Assembly: GCA_963744225.1 (NCBI GenBank)
Contig: CAVUSV010000003.1
Location: 310,001-374,000 of the forward strand
From: Bog-473 sp963744225
Lineage (GTDB): Bacteria; Actinomycetota; Acidimicrobiia; Acidimicrobiales; RAAP-2
Length of the DNA stretch: 64,000 bases
Direction of reading: 5' to 3'
In this document: piece after piece, positions 46,242 to 55,365 of the stretch
Layout of the letters: the number at the start of each line of letters is the position of its first letter
Numbering within the stretch: the stretch's first letter is position 1
Notes under the pieces: generated by a model
Told to the model about the DNA's origin: nothing
Databases searched by the model: none
The model's input: only the letters and a program-made list of their open reading frames with translations
Translations under genes and position numbers: made by a program

Positions 46242-46982
46242 ATGCAGTGCGTCGTTCTGGCGGGCGGGCTCGGTCACCGGATGCTGCCCCAAACCGAAAG
46301 TCTGCCGAAATCCCTTCTTCCGGTAGCCGGCAGGCCTTTCGTGGATTGGCAGTTGGCTTGGCTGGCGGCCGAGCACGTGGACCATGTCATCATGAGCATC
46401 GGTTATCGAGGTGACTTGATCCGGCGCCATCTCGGCAACGGAAATCGGTTTGGGCTACGCGTCAGTTATGTCGACGAAGGCGATGCGCTTTTGGGGACAG
46501 GCGGCGCACTACGCCTCGTAGTCGATCAGGAACTCGCCGCGCCGAACTTCTTCGTACTGTATGGTGATTCGTACCTCCCAATTCATCTGGACGAGATCAA
46601 GACGGCGTACTCCACGCAGAGCGCTCCGGTACTTATGACGGTGTACCGCGACAGTGAAGGTCTCGAACACCCGAACGCCGCGTTCGACGGAGTGATGGTG
46701 ACGCGCTACCAAAAGGGGCTGGACAGACCACCCGATGAAATGCAGTTTGTCGACTACGGGATCTCGGTGTGGCAGAGGCATATCGTCGAGTCAATGGTGC
46801 CGAGAGGCGCCACGGCTGATCTGGCTGACCTGTTCTTCGTGCTGAGTGGGTCGGGTCAGCTCGCGGGATTGGAGGCGCCGGAACGCTTCTACGAGATCGG
46901 TTCTCCAAAGGGCTTGAGCGATCTGGAGTCGCGCTTACGCGCTGGCGGCGCCCTGGGTACCCCTCCCGATACCGAAAGATAG
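46242..46982 (+). CDS. hddC: D-glycero-alpha-D-manno-heptose-1-phosphate guanylyltransferase
   Basis: 246 residues from ATG 46242, one base after the kinase stop. VVLAGGLGHRM (4-14) and LPKSLLPVAGRPF with K23 form the nucleotide-binding site. GTGGALRL and FVLYGDSYLP (metal site) follow, and YEIGSPKGLSDLE ends the fold; this tail is typical of HddC. It would convert heptose 1-phosphate and GTP into GDP-D-glycero-alpha-D-manno-heptose. The specificity for GTP is inferred from the neighbouring HddA rather than from a residue I can point to. Confidence 0.88.
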   Translation: MQCVVLAGGLGHRMLPQTESLPKSLLPVAGRPFVDWQLAWLAAEHVDHVIMSIGYRGDLIRRHLGNGNRFGLRVSYVDEGDALLGTGGALRLVVDQELAAPNFFVLYGDSYLPIHLDEIKTAYSTQSAPVLMTVYRDSEGLEHPNAAFDGVMVTRYQKGLDRPPDEMQFVDYGISVWQRHIVESMVPRGATADLADLFFVLSGSGQLAGLEAPERFYEIGSPKGLSDLESRLRAGGALGTPPDTER

Positions 46983-46983
46983 C

Positions 46984-47694
46984 GTGGGGCAGATGTCTTG
47001 GCCCAAGGAGAGAGCGCCCCTCACCGAGGAGCAATCAGCGATCATGGGGGACTGGATCAATGAGTTCCTGACTTCTGTGAAGTCGGCACGCTTTGGTTGG
47101 GTAAGTCGATTCGATCACGCCTTTCCTCGTCGTTCCGCCTCGTCAGAGTGTCGAACGTTGGAGATCGGGGCTGGAACAGGTACGCATGTTCAGTTCGAAC
47201 CCATTGGTGATTATGTTGCGCTGGAGGCGTCCAGTCAGCTTGCCGCTCAAATCCCCAGGCGTGATCGCCTATCGGTCGTTGTCGCCGATTGCGAGAAGAG
47301 ACTTCCGTGGGATGACGACTCCTTCGACCGGGTCCTCGCCATCCACGTTCTTGAACACCTCTACAATCTCCCAGCCGCGCTGGAGGAGATTGCGAGAGTT
47401 CTGAGGCCTGGCGGTATCCTCTGCGTCGTCATTCCTTGCGAGGGAGGGCGGCTGTACTCGCTGGGACGACGGTTTACTACCAAACGGATGTTCGAAAAGC
47501 GTTACAACACCCCCTACGAGTGGATGATCCGGCAGGAGCACTGCAACACCGCAAGAGAAGTGCTTGCCGAATTGGATCGCCATTTCCGAGTGCGTACGCG
47601 AAGATTCTTCCCGCTGAGGGTGCCGGCCGTTGATCTCAACTTGGTGATCGGTCTCGAGCTGTCGCTCGAATCGTTCGACGCTGCTCTGCCCTAG
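46984..47694 (+). CDS. SAM-dependent methyltransferase (class I)
   Basis: 236 residues from GTG 46984, one base after the stop of hddC; ATG 46993 is in frame. Motif I CRTLEIGAGTGTHVQF (57-72), then DYVALEAS, VVADCEKRLPWDDDSFDRVLA and LEHLYNLPAALEEIARVLRP. These belong to the methyltransferase-11 type. It is the last gene of the tightly packed heptose operon, so it probably modifies the same product. It shows no special similarity to the methyltransferase at 44469 beyond the fold, so the two probably act at different positions. Confidence 0.8.
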   Translation: MGQMSWPKERAPLTEEQSAIMGDWINEFLTSVKSARFGWVSRFDHAFPRRSASSECRTLEIGAGTGTHVQFEPIGDYVALEASSQLAAQIPRRDRLSVVVADCEKRLPWDDDSFDRVLAIHVLEHLYNLPAALEEIARVLRPGGILCVVIPCEGGRLYSLGRRFTTKRMFEKRYNTPYEWMIRQEHCNTAREVLAELDRHFRVRTRRFFPLRVPAVDLNLVIGLELSLESFDAALP

Positions 47695-48039
47695 AGGCTG
47701 GCGCGTCAGAGCAATCCTCGCCCAGTGTTTCGTCGGCGGCGGACATTGGCTGTAGACGCTTGTCAGGCCCTTGACGTGAGCGATTCTCCACGATATTGGA
47801 TTCAACAGGGTCGGTAATGGATGATAGGCGATCGCTCCGGTATCTTTTTCGGTGAGATTGGAAGTGGATAGATGCGGCCGAGGTCTCGGTCCTTGCCCGC
47901 GCTGCCGAGGGAACAGGTTTGCTATGTTTGCCGCACGCGCAAAATGAGGGTTTGCAGGCTGGAACGGCAGGCCGGTGGTGTGTTGGGTCGAATTTCGAAA
48001 CGACTTCGGGCCTAGGTCCGATACGGGAGGGCGGATCTG
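47695..48039. other. Intergenic region, no supported gene
   Basis: 345 bases between the heptose operon and a GT2 gene on the same strand. No hairpin with U-tract, repeat or clear small gene is visible. GGAGGGCGG lies a few bases before ATG 48040 and probably serves as its ribosome site. Confidence 0.4.
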
Positions 48040-48853
48040 ATGACACGCTCCAGCGTCGACATCACGATCCCGGTGTTGAACGAGCAGCGGGCCATCGAGA
48101 CGACTCTCAGTACGCTGGCCTCGTATCTGTCTGCCGAGTGCCTCTATGACTGGTGCATTACCGTTGTCGACAACGGAAGCACGGATAGGACCTGGCAGCT
48201 AGCGAATTCCTTCGCAGCGGCAAACTCCCATACGCGGGTAGTCCGACTTGATCGACCTGGCCGCGGGGGCGCGTTGAAAGAGGCGTGGTCCACCAGTAGT
48301 GCCGACGTTGTCGCCTACATGGACGTCGATCTCTCGACTGAGCTTGAGTCCCTGCGACCGCTGCTGGAACCCATCGTCAACGGCGAAGCCGACGTCTCGA
48401 TCGGTTCTCGCCTTGCCCCAGGTGCCATCATCGAACGAAGCGTGCAGCGCGAGGTCATTTCGCGGATCTACAACATGATCGCTCGGAGATTTCTTCGATA
48501 TAAAGTCCGTGACGCTCAATGTGGATTTAAGGCTGTCCGGGCAAGCGTTGCCGCGAGACCTCATCCCGCGGATCGAGGATGATGGCTGGTTCTTCGATAC
48601 TGAACTACTCGTTCTCGCGTGGCGGGACGGGCTGCGTATCAACGAGATCCCTGTACGTTGGGTCGAGGACGATGATTCCCGAGTACGGATCATGAGAACC
48701 GCACTCGACGACCTTCGCGGCATTTGGCGGCTGTCACGTGCGCGGGACTTCAGCGGATCGGTCTCTCGAAGCGATCGGCTATCGGTCGATTCGGACAATG
48801 TCGCCTCTCAGTGTGCCGAGGAGGAGGAGAGGGCAGTCGATTTCGACTCGTAG
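48040..48853 (+). pseudogene. GT2 glycosyltransferase (DPM1-like), interrupted by a frameshift near 48550
   Basis: From ATG 48040 the first frame gives VDITIPVLNEQRAIE, VVDNGSTDRT, the metal site YMDVDLSTELESL, IGSRLAPGA and DAQCGFKAVRASVA, then stops at 48582. The missing C-terminal part, LPRDLIPRIEDDGWFFDTEL and INEIPVRWVEDDDSRV, continues in the next frame to 48853. Bridged, it is a complete soluble DPM1/GtrB-like enzyme of about 270 residues. It would load a sugar onto polyprenyl phosphate. Either a real lesion or a one-base sequence error. Confidence 0.75.
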
Positions 48854-48918
48854 GCCACTCGGTTGACAAAGATGGAGGGCCAGTCACGCCGGTTCCATCA
48901 CTGTGCTGATACGACGCC

Positions 48919-51067
48919 TCAACTCTGAGTGAAGCCCCGACAACCGTCAGTGGAGAAGTGCGATCCCACCTTATACAGGGTGTATCCGAGGTAGCCGGGG
49001 AAGGGTGGTGCGGTGCGCAACTGACCTCCAAGGACCACCTTCGCATCCCTGTCGGATGCCGTCCATCCCATTTCCGGTACTGCTGCGGAAGAGAGTTCAG
49101 ACTTCTTGCTCACGACGCCGGTCGTGAACAGTACGTAGGAATAGCGGCCGTTACCGATCGCCTGTCGCCATGTCTTGCACGAACCGAACGTGGAATACGT
49201 GCCATGAGGACCACGTACTCCTAAATACTGCACGTAGTTAGAGAGATTCTTTCCATAGAACGGATACTGCAAATACGAGAATGAGCCGATAACGCCAACT
49301 CGGATGTTGCTCTCGTGTTGGAACCAGCTCGCAAAGGATGGCAACGCACTGCCAGCCGAAGTGACGTATCGATCGCGGAGATAGTTCTGCTGAAGCGGGA
49401 ACCCTGCGAGGATCACAACGACGGCGACGACGATCCATGCAAGTGTGGTATTTCGCCGGCGCGACGTCCGACCTCTCTCATAGAAGATTACCGTGCCAAC
49501 GATGAGAACTGCGACTCCGACCAAGAGTCCGATGAGGGAATCTGATCCCCGCACGGGGCCGCCTACGAATCGTTGGCTGAAGAATGTGGTGGGCCAGATT
49601 CCCAGCGTCGAATTGGGTGGCAGCGAGAATCGCCATATAGGCAAGCAGGACCCACCGAGCTCGTTGCCACATAGAGAGCAGCGGATTGATCGGCAACAGG
49701 ACGAGACCCAGGATCACGGCCGCATCGACGTAACGTACGTTCTCTCCGAATTGAACGGGTGCCAAGTACTGAGGAGTGAACACGAAGATGACTGCCGACG
49801 CCAGACCCACCCAACCGAGGATGCGCAGTAGTCGATCCCCTTTGAGGATCGCAAGCACAAGGCCCAAGCCAGAGAGACCGAGGAGTGCCCACCAGGCCGG
49901 TCCAAAGGAAAGACGGAGACCGGGGAGGAAGTACACGCGCCAGTCGGCTGAGTGGAACAGGAAGCGAGCAATCGACGCTGATGGAATCGTCAGTTGGGGG
50001 CTGGGCAACGCGAGCGGACCAAGCTTGAGATGGAGAGGCGGGACGGGGTTTCCCACCGCGATGAAGTTCCTCCCGTACCAGAAGGCACCGGTGAGGAGCA
50101 GCACAATCAGCCATACTCCCAAGGTCCGGCTTTTCCTTCCGCGAACTACAACGAACCAGACGCCAACGGTCAATGCCGCTGCTGGTCCGATGAAGGTCCA
50201 CTTCGTACCGATGGCGAGACCGAGAGAGGCCGCGGCGATGACCCAGGCCGCCTGCTGTGGCCTACTGCTCAGGACCTGGGAGTTGATGAGCAGAGCAACG
50301 GCAGAAAGGAACAAGGCGAGCCCCACGACATCGTCGTAGGCGCCGCCCGGCTGTGTTGCGACAAGTCCTGGGCTGGCGAACAAGATCGCACTACCCGTAA
50401 GTGTGATAGGTGCAACGCAGAACGGGCGCCCGATGCACCACGATGCGAGCAGCGCCAAACCCAGCCAAAGGGTGTTGATCAGGGGGGAGAGCACATCATT
50501 CCCCATCAGGAGGATGCCGAGAGAATGGATCAGCTCGGATGATGATGGGAAGAAGACCGTGACGGCTTGTGCATCGGCGTAGTGCAGCCCTGTTATGGAA
50601 TGATCCTGGACAAACCGGGCAGCGAACGGCATGTGATACCACAGCGAGTCCGTGTTCAGCATCCCATGGTGGTAGGCGGCCACCGTTTGAGTGCTCCACT
50701 CCGCAACGACCACCGACACCGCGACAAGAGCTGCCGCATTGGCGGTCCTGGACCCGGGCTGGTGCGCCGTATCTGCGAGCGGTATGGGTTCCTCTGATCG
50801 ACGCCAGGTGGATCGTCTCGCTGCCCAGATTGCCGCAATTCCGAGTCCGACAAGCGCGATGACGACGGGCGCTACGGAATAGAGGTACACGCTGCCGAGG
50901 ATCTCGGAAACGCAGATCACCACCGTGAGATCCATGATGATCTCGATCAGCCGGGCTTGAGCTCCTCTCCATTCACCAATGAGTCGCGCCCGCCAGAGAT
51001 AAGAAGCGGTATGCAGGGGTACGAATGCAATTGCCAAGAGGAGAATCCCCGTCAGGTATCTACTCAC
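48919..51067 (-). pseudogene. Family C polytopic membrane protein, copy 2, interrupted by a frameshift near 49610
   Basis: From GTG 51067 about 485 residues read in one frame up to LAATQFD. The rest (STLGIWPTTFFSQRFVGG, then GSDSLIGLLVG and the C-terminal domain with CKTWRQAIGNGRYSYVLF) is in another frame down to 48919. The sister at 32199 has VLTQFDSTIWPTTLFPQQF across the same point. Bridged length is about 715 residues. Loop 1 carries NTDSLWYHMPFAARF; TPGLVATQPGGAY-type (here SPGLVATQPGGAY), WYGRN and YFLPGLR are shared. Some twelve helices plus a periplasmic tail. Both family C copies in the window are broken, at different places. Confidence 0.75.
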
Positions 51068-51522
51068 CGGTCTCGCTGAGTTCGCTTGGCCCGAGGTCAG
51101 CCCAGAAAGACGATCGGGCGCCGGCGTGCACTCGTGGACTGAGGTCGAGAAGAGCCCCTGACAACACCCACCGAAGATAGCGCAACCCGTTCGAAGTGGC
51201 GAGACGCCCTAACGGCAACGTGGTCACGCTCGACACATTTGTCCGGGCTGGGGTCAGCCAGGTGTGCTGGTCCTCTGTTTCCGTTCATGAACGTGATCGA
51301 GGCCTTGAGCGGCGGCTTGGGTGGGCAGTTGCCGGCTATTCGATGTGGGGTGCAGCTCTTCCCTTGGGAATCGCTCGACGACGCGGCGGGCCGGGTCCGC
51401 CCGCCCTCGACCTGACCAGGATCGCCAGGCCCGTCCGTCCCCGGTGCACGAGCCCCGGAGCGGAGCCACTCCGATTTGAATTGTACGCATCCGGTCCGGT
51501 GCGCAGCGAGGGACGAGTGCAA
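51068..51522. other. Divergent intergenic region
   Basis: 455 bases between the family C start and a small frame ahead of family B copy 5. Open frames cross it on both strands without a recognisable motif. It should hold two promoters; I see no hexamer pair at good spacing. Confidence 0.35.
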
Positions 51523-51657
51523 ATGCGGGTGTCTGTCAAGCTATCGTCTGTTGCCGGGAGCCAATTCATCGTGGCAATTGCGACGGTCATCGCGGTTGTG
51601 GAGATACTGGTTGCCGGCATGAGGTGGTTTTGCGTTCGAAAGGGAGAGGCTGCATGA
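51523..51657 (+). CDS. Possible small membrane peptide coupled to family B copy 5
   Basis: 44 codons from ATG 51523, with GAGGGACGAG just upstream. A single hydrophobic segment (QFIVAIATVIAVVEILVAGM) is flanked by basic residues, and the stop overlaps the ATG at 51654 by ATGA. The same set-up (short hydrophobic frame, 4-bp overlap) precedes the family B gene at 13252. No homologue recognised. It may be a small partner subunit or only a leader that couples translation. Confidence 0.4.
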   Translation: MRVSVKLSSVAGSQFIVAIATVIAVVEILVAGMRWFCVRKGEAA

Positions 51658-53390
51658 GGGGCACCGGCACGCCAACTTCAGGGGTCGAGGCACAACTGAA
51701 GGAACCCAATGCGGTCGCCGATGCCGCCGCCCCCGCCGCACCGTCCGAACTCGGATTGACCCCGACGCCCGGCACGTGGAGCGTGGGCCGGTTCGACCCT
51801 CGTGTGGTGAAGGCCATGACCGTGCTCGGCTTCGCTCTGCCGGTGGTCGGTTATATCGCTCTCGTCCAGCACTACCAAGTGAACGTCATCTGGCAGGATC
51901 AGTGGGACGACATCAACGTCATTCGTCATTTCCCGCAATGGTCCTCGCTGTGGTACCAGCACACAGACAATCGTGTTCTTTTTCCGAATCTCATTGTCGT
52001 CGCGCTGGCCCATACGGTGCATTACAACATCGAAGTTGAGGAGTACCTCAGTGCGCTCATGCTGTTTGGCGCGACGGCACTCTTCATCTGGTCGCACAAG
52101 CGTCGGTCACCGAACACCCCGTTGCTCTTCTACTGCCCCGTAGCGTTTCTGACACTCACGCTCAGCCAATGGCAGAACGCGCTCTGGGGATTCCAGATGG
52201 CGTGGTACCTCGTCCTGCTGTCGCTGGCGGTGACCATAGCGCTGCTCGATCGGCCGCGGGCGGCAGGGCCGCTGGGTTGGCCCCGGTTGGCATGGCCGAC
52301 CTTCGTTGTCGCTGCTCTCGTGGCCGTCGTTGGTAGCTACTCCTCCTTCCAGGGACTGCTCATCTGGCCAGTGGGACTGGTGCTCCTGTACCACCGCCGA
52401 TGGCCGCGGTGGGCCTTCGTCGGCTGGATTGCCGCCGCCGCGGTAACCGGGATCCTGTATTTCCAAAACTTTGCCACGACCCGTGTTGACAACCCCGGCC
52501 TGGTCTTGTCGCATGCTTGGCTTGGCCTCAGAGTCTTCCTCTTTGCCCTCGGTGATGTCGTGGGCGTGCAGGAGAGGTTGCAAGATCCCCCAAATGCAGC
52601 GGTGATGGCTTTTGGAGTCGTGATCTTGGTAGTGGCCGTGTTCGTACTGATCCGATGGGGAATCCGCCGCGACGAGGGCAGCGGGGCTCCGATTGGCATC
52701 ACCTTGATTGTCTTTGGCCTTCTGTTCGATGCATTCATGACCCAAGGTCGCTTCTGGTTGAAATTTCACGCAGCATCGCAGTCTCACTACACGACAAATG
52801 ACGTGCTGGTCTTGGCGGGGATCTACCTGACGGTCCTCAGTGGAACCCGCTTCACGCCGCGGGCCTCACGCGAGTTCCAGCGTTCTGGCAGTGGCTGGAC
52901 ACTCAAGCAAGCCTTTGTCCGCATCTGGGGCCACATCGAGCGCATCGATGGTCGCGTGGTCCGGCGAATTGCTCTCGCGGCCATCGTCATCCAGGTCGTT
53001 GTCAGCGTCCCTCTCGGCATCAAGAACGCCCAAGACTTCCATCAGGCTTTCCTCACCACTGCATATGTGACTGCCAACATCGAACATGAGCCGGATTCAG
53101 TTGTCGTTCGCGACCTCTACTTCGTGCAATCGCCAACGTGGATCCGTGCGCAGGCACAGTTTCCGCGGGAGCATCATCTGAGCCAGTTTGGATCGACCAA
53201 TTTGGATAATCGGACGCCAGTTCCGTCGTCCGGCATCACATCCCTTGAGGGAGCGATCAGGCTCGTTGGGAGATGCCCCGCGAGTGTCGGGGATGATCCG
53301 GGAAGGTTGCGGCACGTGGCCGGAGCCGACCGACCCAACACTCGCTTTCGGAGTCGCCGTCGGTGCGGCGGCCAGCACTGCCAGGATTGA
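51654..53390 (+). CDS. Family B polytopic membrane protein, copy 5
   Basis: 578 residues from ATG 51654, with AGGGAGAGG upstream. The core is intact: DQWDD in loop 1, LWYQHTDNRVLFPNL (E replaced by D in the H-x-E-N-R element), HKRRSPNTPL, FYCPVAFL, NALWGFQMAWYLVL, SFQGLLIWPVGLVLLYH, and LFALGDVVGVQ. The part after about residue 535 (ITSLEGAIRLVGRC onward, very Arg-rich) no longer looks like the family, so the natural C-terminus may be lost by a late frameshift or deletion. There is no Ig-like module. The dehydrogenase gene starts 33 bases downstream. Confidence 0.8.
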   Translation: MRGTGTPTSGVEAQLKEPNAVADAAAPAAPSELGLTPTPGTWSVGRFDPRVVKAMTVLGFALPVVGYIALVQHYQVNVIWQDQWDDINVIRHFPQWSSLWYQHTDNRVLFPNLIVVALAHTVHYNIEVEEYLSALMLFGATALFIWSHKRRSPNTPLLFYCPVAFLTLTLSQWQNALWGFQMAWYLVLLSLAVTIALLDRPRAAGPLGWPRLAWPTFVVAALVAVVGSYSSFQGLLIWPVGLVLLYHRRWPRWAFVGWIAAAAVTGILYFQNFATTRVDNPGLVLSHAWLGLRVFLFALGDVVGVQERLQDPPNAAVMAFGVVILVVAVFVLIRWGIRRDEGSGAPIGITLIVFGLLFDAFMTQGRFWLKFHAASQSHYTTNDVLVLAGIYLTVLSGTRFTPRASREFQRSGSGWTLKQAFVRIWGHIERIDGRVVRRIALAAIVIQVVVSVPLGIKNAQDFHQAFLTTAYVTANIEHEPDSVVVRDLYFVQSPTWIRAQAQFPREHHLSQFGSTNLDNRTPVPSSGITSLEGAIRLVGRCPASVGDDPGRLRHVAGADRPNTRFRSRRRCGGQHCQD

Positions 53391-53422
53391 TCCCCTGGTG
53401 GTATGCCAGTAACGTATTCGAG

Positions 53423-54622
53423 GTGCGGGGAAACTGGCCGAATGACGCGGTGATACTCGGCGGATGCGGCCATGTCGGGCTCCCCCTAGGCCTTGCACTG
53501 GCCGACGCCGGGCTCAGAGTTTCGCTGTTCGACACGAACACCGCGGCGGTCCGGACCGTGCAGTCGGGGTCCATGCCTCATCGCGAGGCGGGCGCACAGG
53601 AGGTGCTGGAGCGGACGCTGGCATCTGGGAATCTCACTGTAAGCAGCGAGCCGAGCTCCGTCACCTCCGCCGAATGCTTGATAGTTGTCGTTGGAACCCC
53701 CGTGGACGAGCACCTCAATCCAGATCCCCAGGCGGTCGTGAACGCCGTCGAGTCGGTGGAGGAGCACCTTCGCGATGGGCAGCTTCTGGTCCTGCGCAGC
53801 ACTATCTTTCCGGGCGTCACCCGAATGGTCGAACGTCTTGTAGAACGTCTGGGAAAGTCCGTGGATGTGGCCTTCTGCCCGGAACGGATCGCGGAAGGCA
53901 GAGCCATGGACGAGCTGCACTCCTTGCCGCAGATCGTATCGGCGCGAACCGTTCGGGGCTCGGAGCGAGCGGCCGAACTCTTTGCCAAGATCGCCAAGAC
54001 GATCGTCCAGGTTGAACCCGAGGAGGCGGAGCTGGCCAAATTGTTCACAAACTCGTATCGCTACATCAAGTTCGCGGCAGCAAATCAGCTGTATATGATG
54101 GCCAACGACTTTGGCGTCGACTACGAGCGTGTTCGCGCCGCCGTGGTGCAGGATTACCCACGCGCGGCCGACCTTCCCGGTCCCGGGTTTGCAGCGGGAC
54201 CATGTCTTCTCAAGGACACCATGCAGCTGGCCGCATTCAACAACAACAACTTTGCCCTCGGCATGGCCAGCATGCAGATCAACGAGGGTCTCCCGCTGTA
54301 CCTCGTCTCCAGAATGGCGGCCAAGTATCCACTCGACACGATGACCGTGGGCATCCTGGGGATGGCATTCAAGGGAGAGTCTGATGACACCCGCAGCAGC
54401 CTCTCCTACAAACTCAAGCGAGTCCTCAAAGTCCGCGCCTCCGACGTCCTGACGACAGATCCCTACGTGAGCGACGATCCCACTCTCAACACTCTGGAGG
54501 AGGTTCTCGCTCGCGCCGACCTCGTTGTCATCGGAGCGCCACATGACCTCTACGCCAAGAGTGAGATCGAGCAACCGGTCGTGGACGTGTGGAACCTCAG
54601 AGGTGCGGGGGTGCTGGTGTGA
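53423..54622 (+). CDS. Nucleotide-sugar 6-dehydrogenase (UDP-Glc/GDP-Man dehydrogenase family)
   Basis: 399 residues from GTG 53423; the Shine-Dalgarno is weak. NAD site VILGGCGHVGLPLGLALA (10-27), VVVGTPVDEHLNPD, the hinge FCPERIAEGRAMDEL, substrate block AKLFTNSYRYIKFAAANQ, catalytic cysteine in AGPCLLKDTMQL, and GMAFKGESDDTRSSLSYKL in the C-terminal domain. The PERI-x-E/P-G-x-A pattern is nearer to the UDP-HexNAc dehydrogenases (WecC/WbpA type) than to UDP-glucose dehydrogenase, so a UDP-N-acetylhexosaminuronic acid is a fair guess. It starts a three-gene operon with TGATG and ATGA overlaps. Confidence 0.85.
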   Translation: MRGNWPNDAVILGGCGHVGLPLGLALADAGLRVSLFDTNTAAVRTVQSGSMPHREAGAQEVLERTLASGNLTVSSEPSSVTSAECLIVVVGTPVDEHLNPDPQAVVNAVESVEEHLRDGQLLVLRSTIFPGVTRMVERLVERLGKSVDVAFCPERIAEGRAMDELHSLPQIVSARTVRGSERAAELFAKIAKTIVQVEPEEAELAKLFTNSYRYIKFAAANQLYMMANDFGVDYERVRAAVVQDYPRAADLPGPGFAAGPCLLKDTMQLAAFNNNNFALGMASMQINEGLPLYLVSRMAAKYPLDTMTVGILGMAFKGESDDTRSSLSYKLKRVLKVRASDVLTTDPYVSDDPTLNTLEEVLARADLVVIGAPHDLYAKSEIEQPVVDVWNLRGAGVLV

Positions 54623-55365
54623 TGCCCCGTGTTTCCGTAGTCATTCCCGCCTACCAGGAGGGAGCCAGCATTGAAGACGTACTTAACAGGCTCCTCGAAG
54701 CCGTCGGGCTCCCGTGTGAGATCGTGGTTGTTGTCGATTCAGCCGATGACAGCACCGTTCCGTATGTAGAGAAGTACGCTCGCACCGACGACCGGATTCG
54801 GGTGCTGGTCAACAACATTGCCCCCGGCCCGGCGCAAGCGATTCGATGCGGCATCGCCGATGCTTCGGCACCTGTGGTCGTGGTGACCATGGCGGACGGC
54901 TGCGACGATCCCCAACAGATCGACGATCTGGTGCGACTGGTTGAGCGAGGCGTGGTCATCGCTGCGGCGTCTCGCTATTCACACGGAGGTCAGCAAGTCG
55001 GAGGCCCGTTCCTCAAGAGCGTGCTTTCGAGGATGGCGGGTCTTTCGCTTTGGGCGTTGGCACGCGTGGGTACTCGGGACGCTACGAACTCCTTCAAGGC
55101 ATACGACGGTGCCTTCGTGCGAGATGTCGGCATTGCCTCAAATGCCGGGTTCGAAATTGGACTGGAATTGGTTGCCAAAGCGAGGCGAGCGCGACTTCCC
55201 GTGGCGGAACTGCCGACTATCTGGCTGGAACGGCACCATGGCGTGTCCAACTTCAAACTCGCCAGTTGGTTGCCGCACTACCTACGCTGGTGGGGCTTCG
55301 CCTTTGGCCCGCGGCTATCAGTCGAAGCCATCAAGCGGGCTACCACTGAGGAGACGGACGAATGA
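54622..55365 (+). CDS. GT2 glycosyltransferase
   Basis: 247 residues from ATG 54622, overlapping the dehydrogenase stop; GTG 54619 is in frame. RVSVVIPAYQEGASIEDVL, VVVVDSADDST and MADGCDDPQQIDDLV supply the GT-A nucleotide and metal motifs. GTRDATNSFKAYDGAF, GFEIGLELVAKA and LPTIWLERHHGVSNFKL fit DPM1-like enzymes. A short hydrophobic stretch near the C-terminus (LPHYLRWWGFAF) may attach it to the membrane. It probably transfers the uronic acid or epimerised sugar made by its two neighbours. Confidence 0.82.
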   Translation: MPRVSVVIPAYQEGASIEDVLNRLLEAVGLPCEIVVVVDSADDSTVPYVEKYARTDDRIRVLVNNIAPGPAQAIRCGIADASAPVVVVTMADGCDDPQQIDDLVRLVERGVVIAAASRYSHGGQQVGGPFLKSVLSRMAGLSLWALARVGTRDATNSFKAYDGAFVRDVGIASNAGFEIGLELVAKARRARLPVAELPTIWLERHHGVSNFKLASWLPHYLRWWGFAFGPRLSVEAIKRATTEETDE

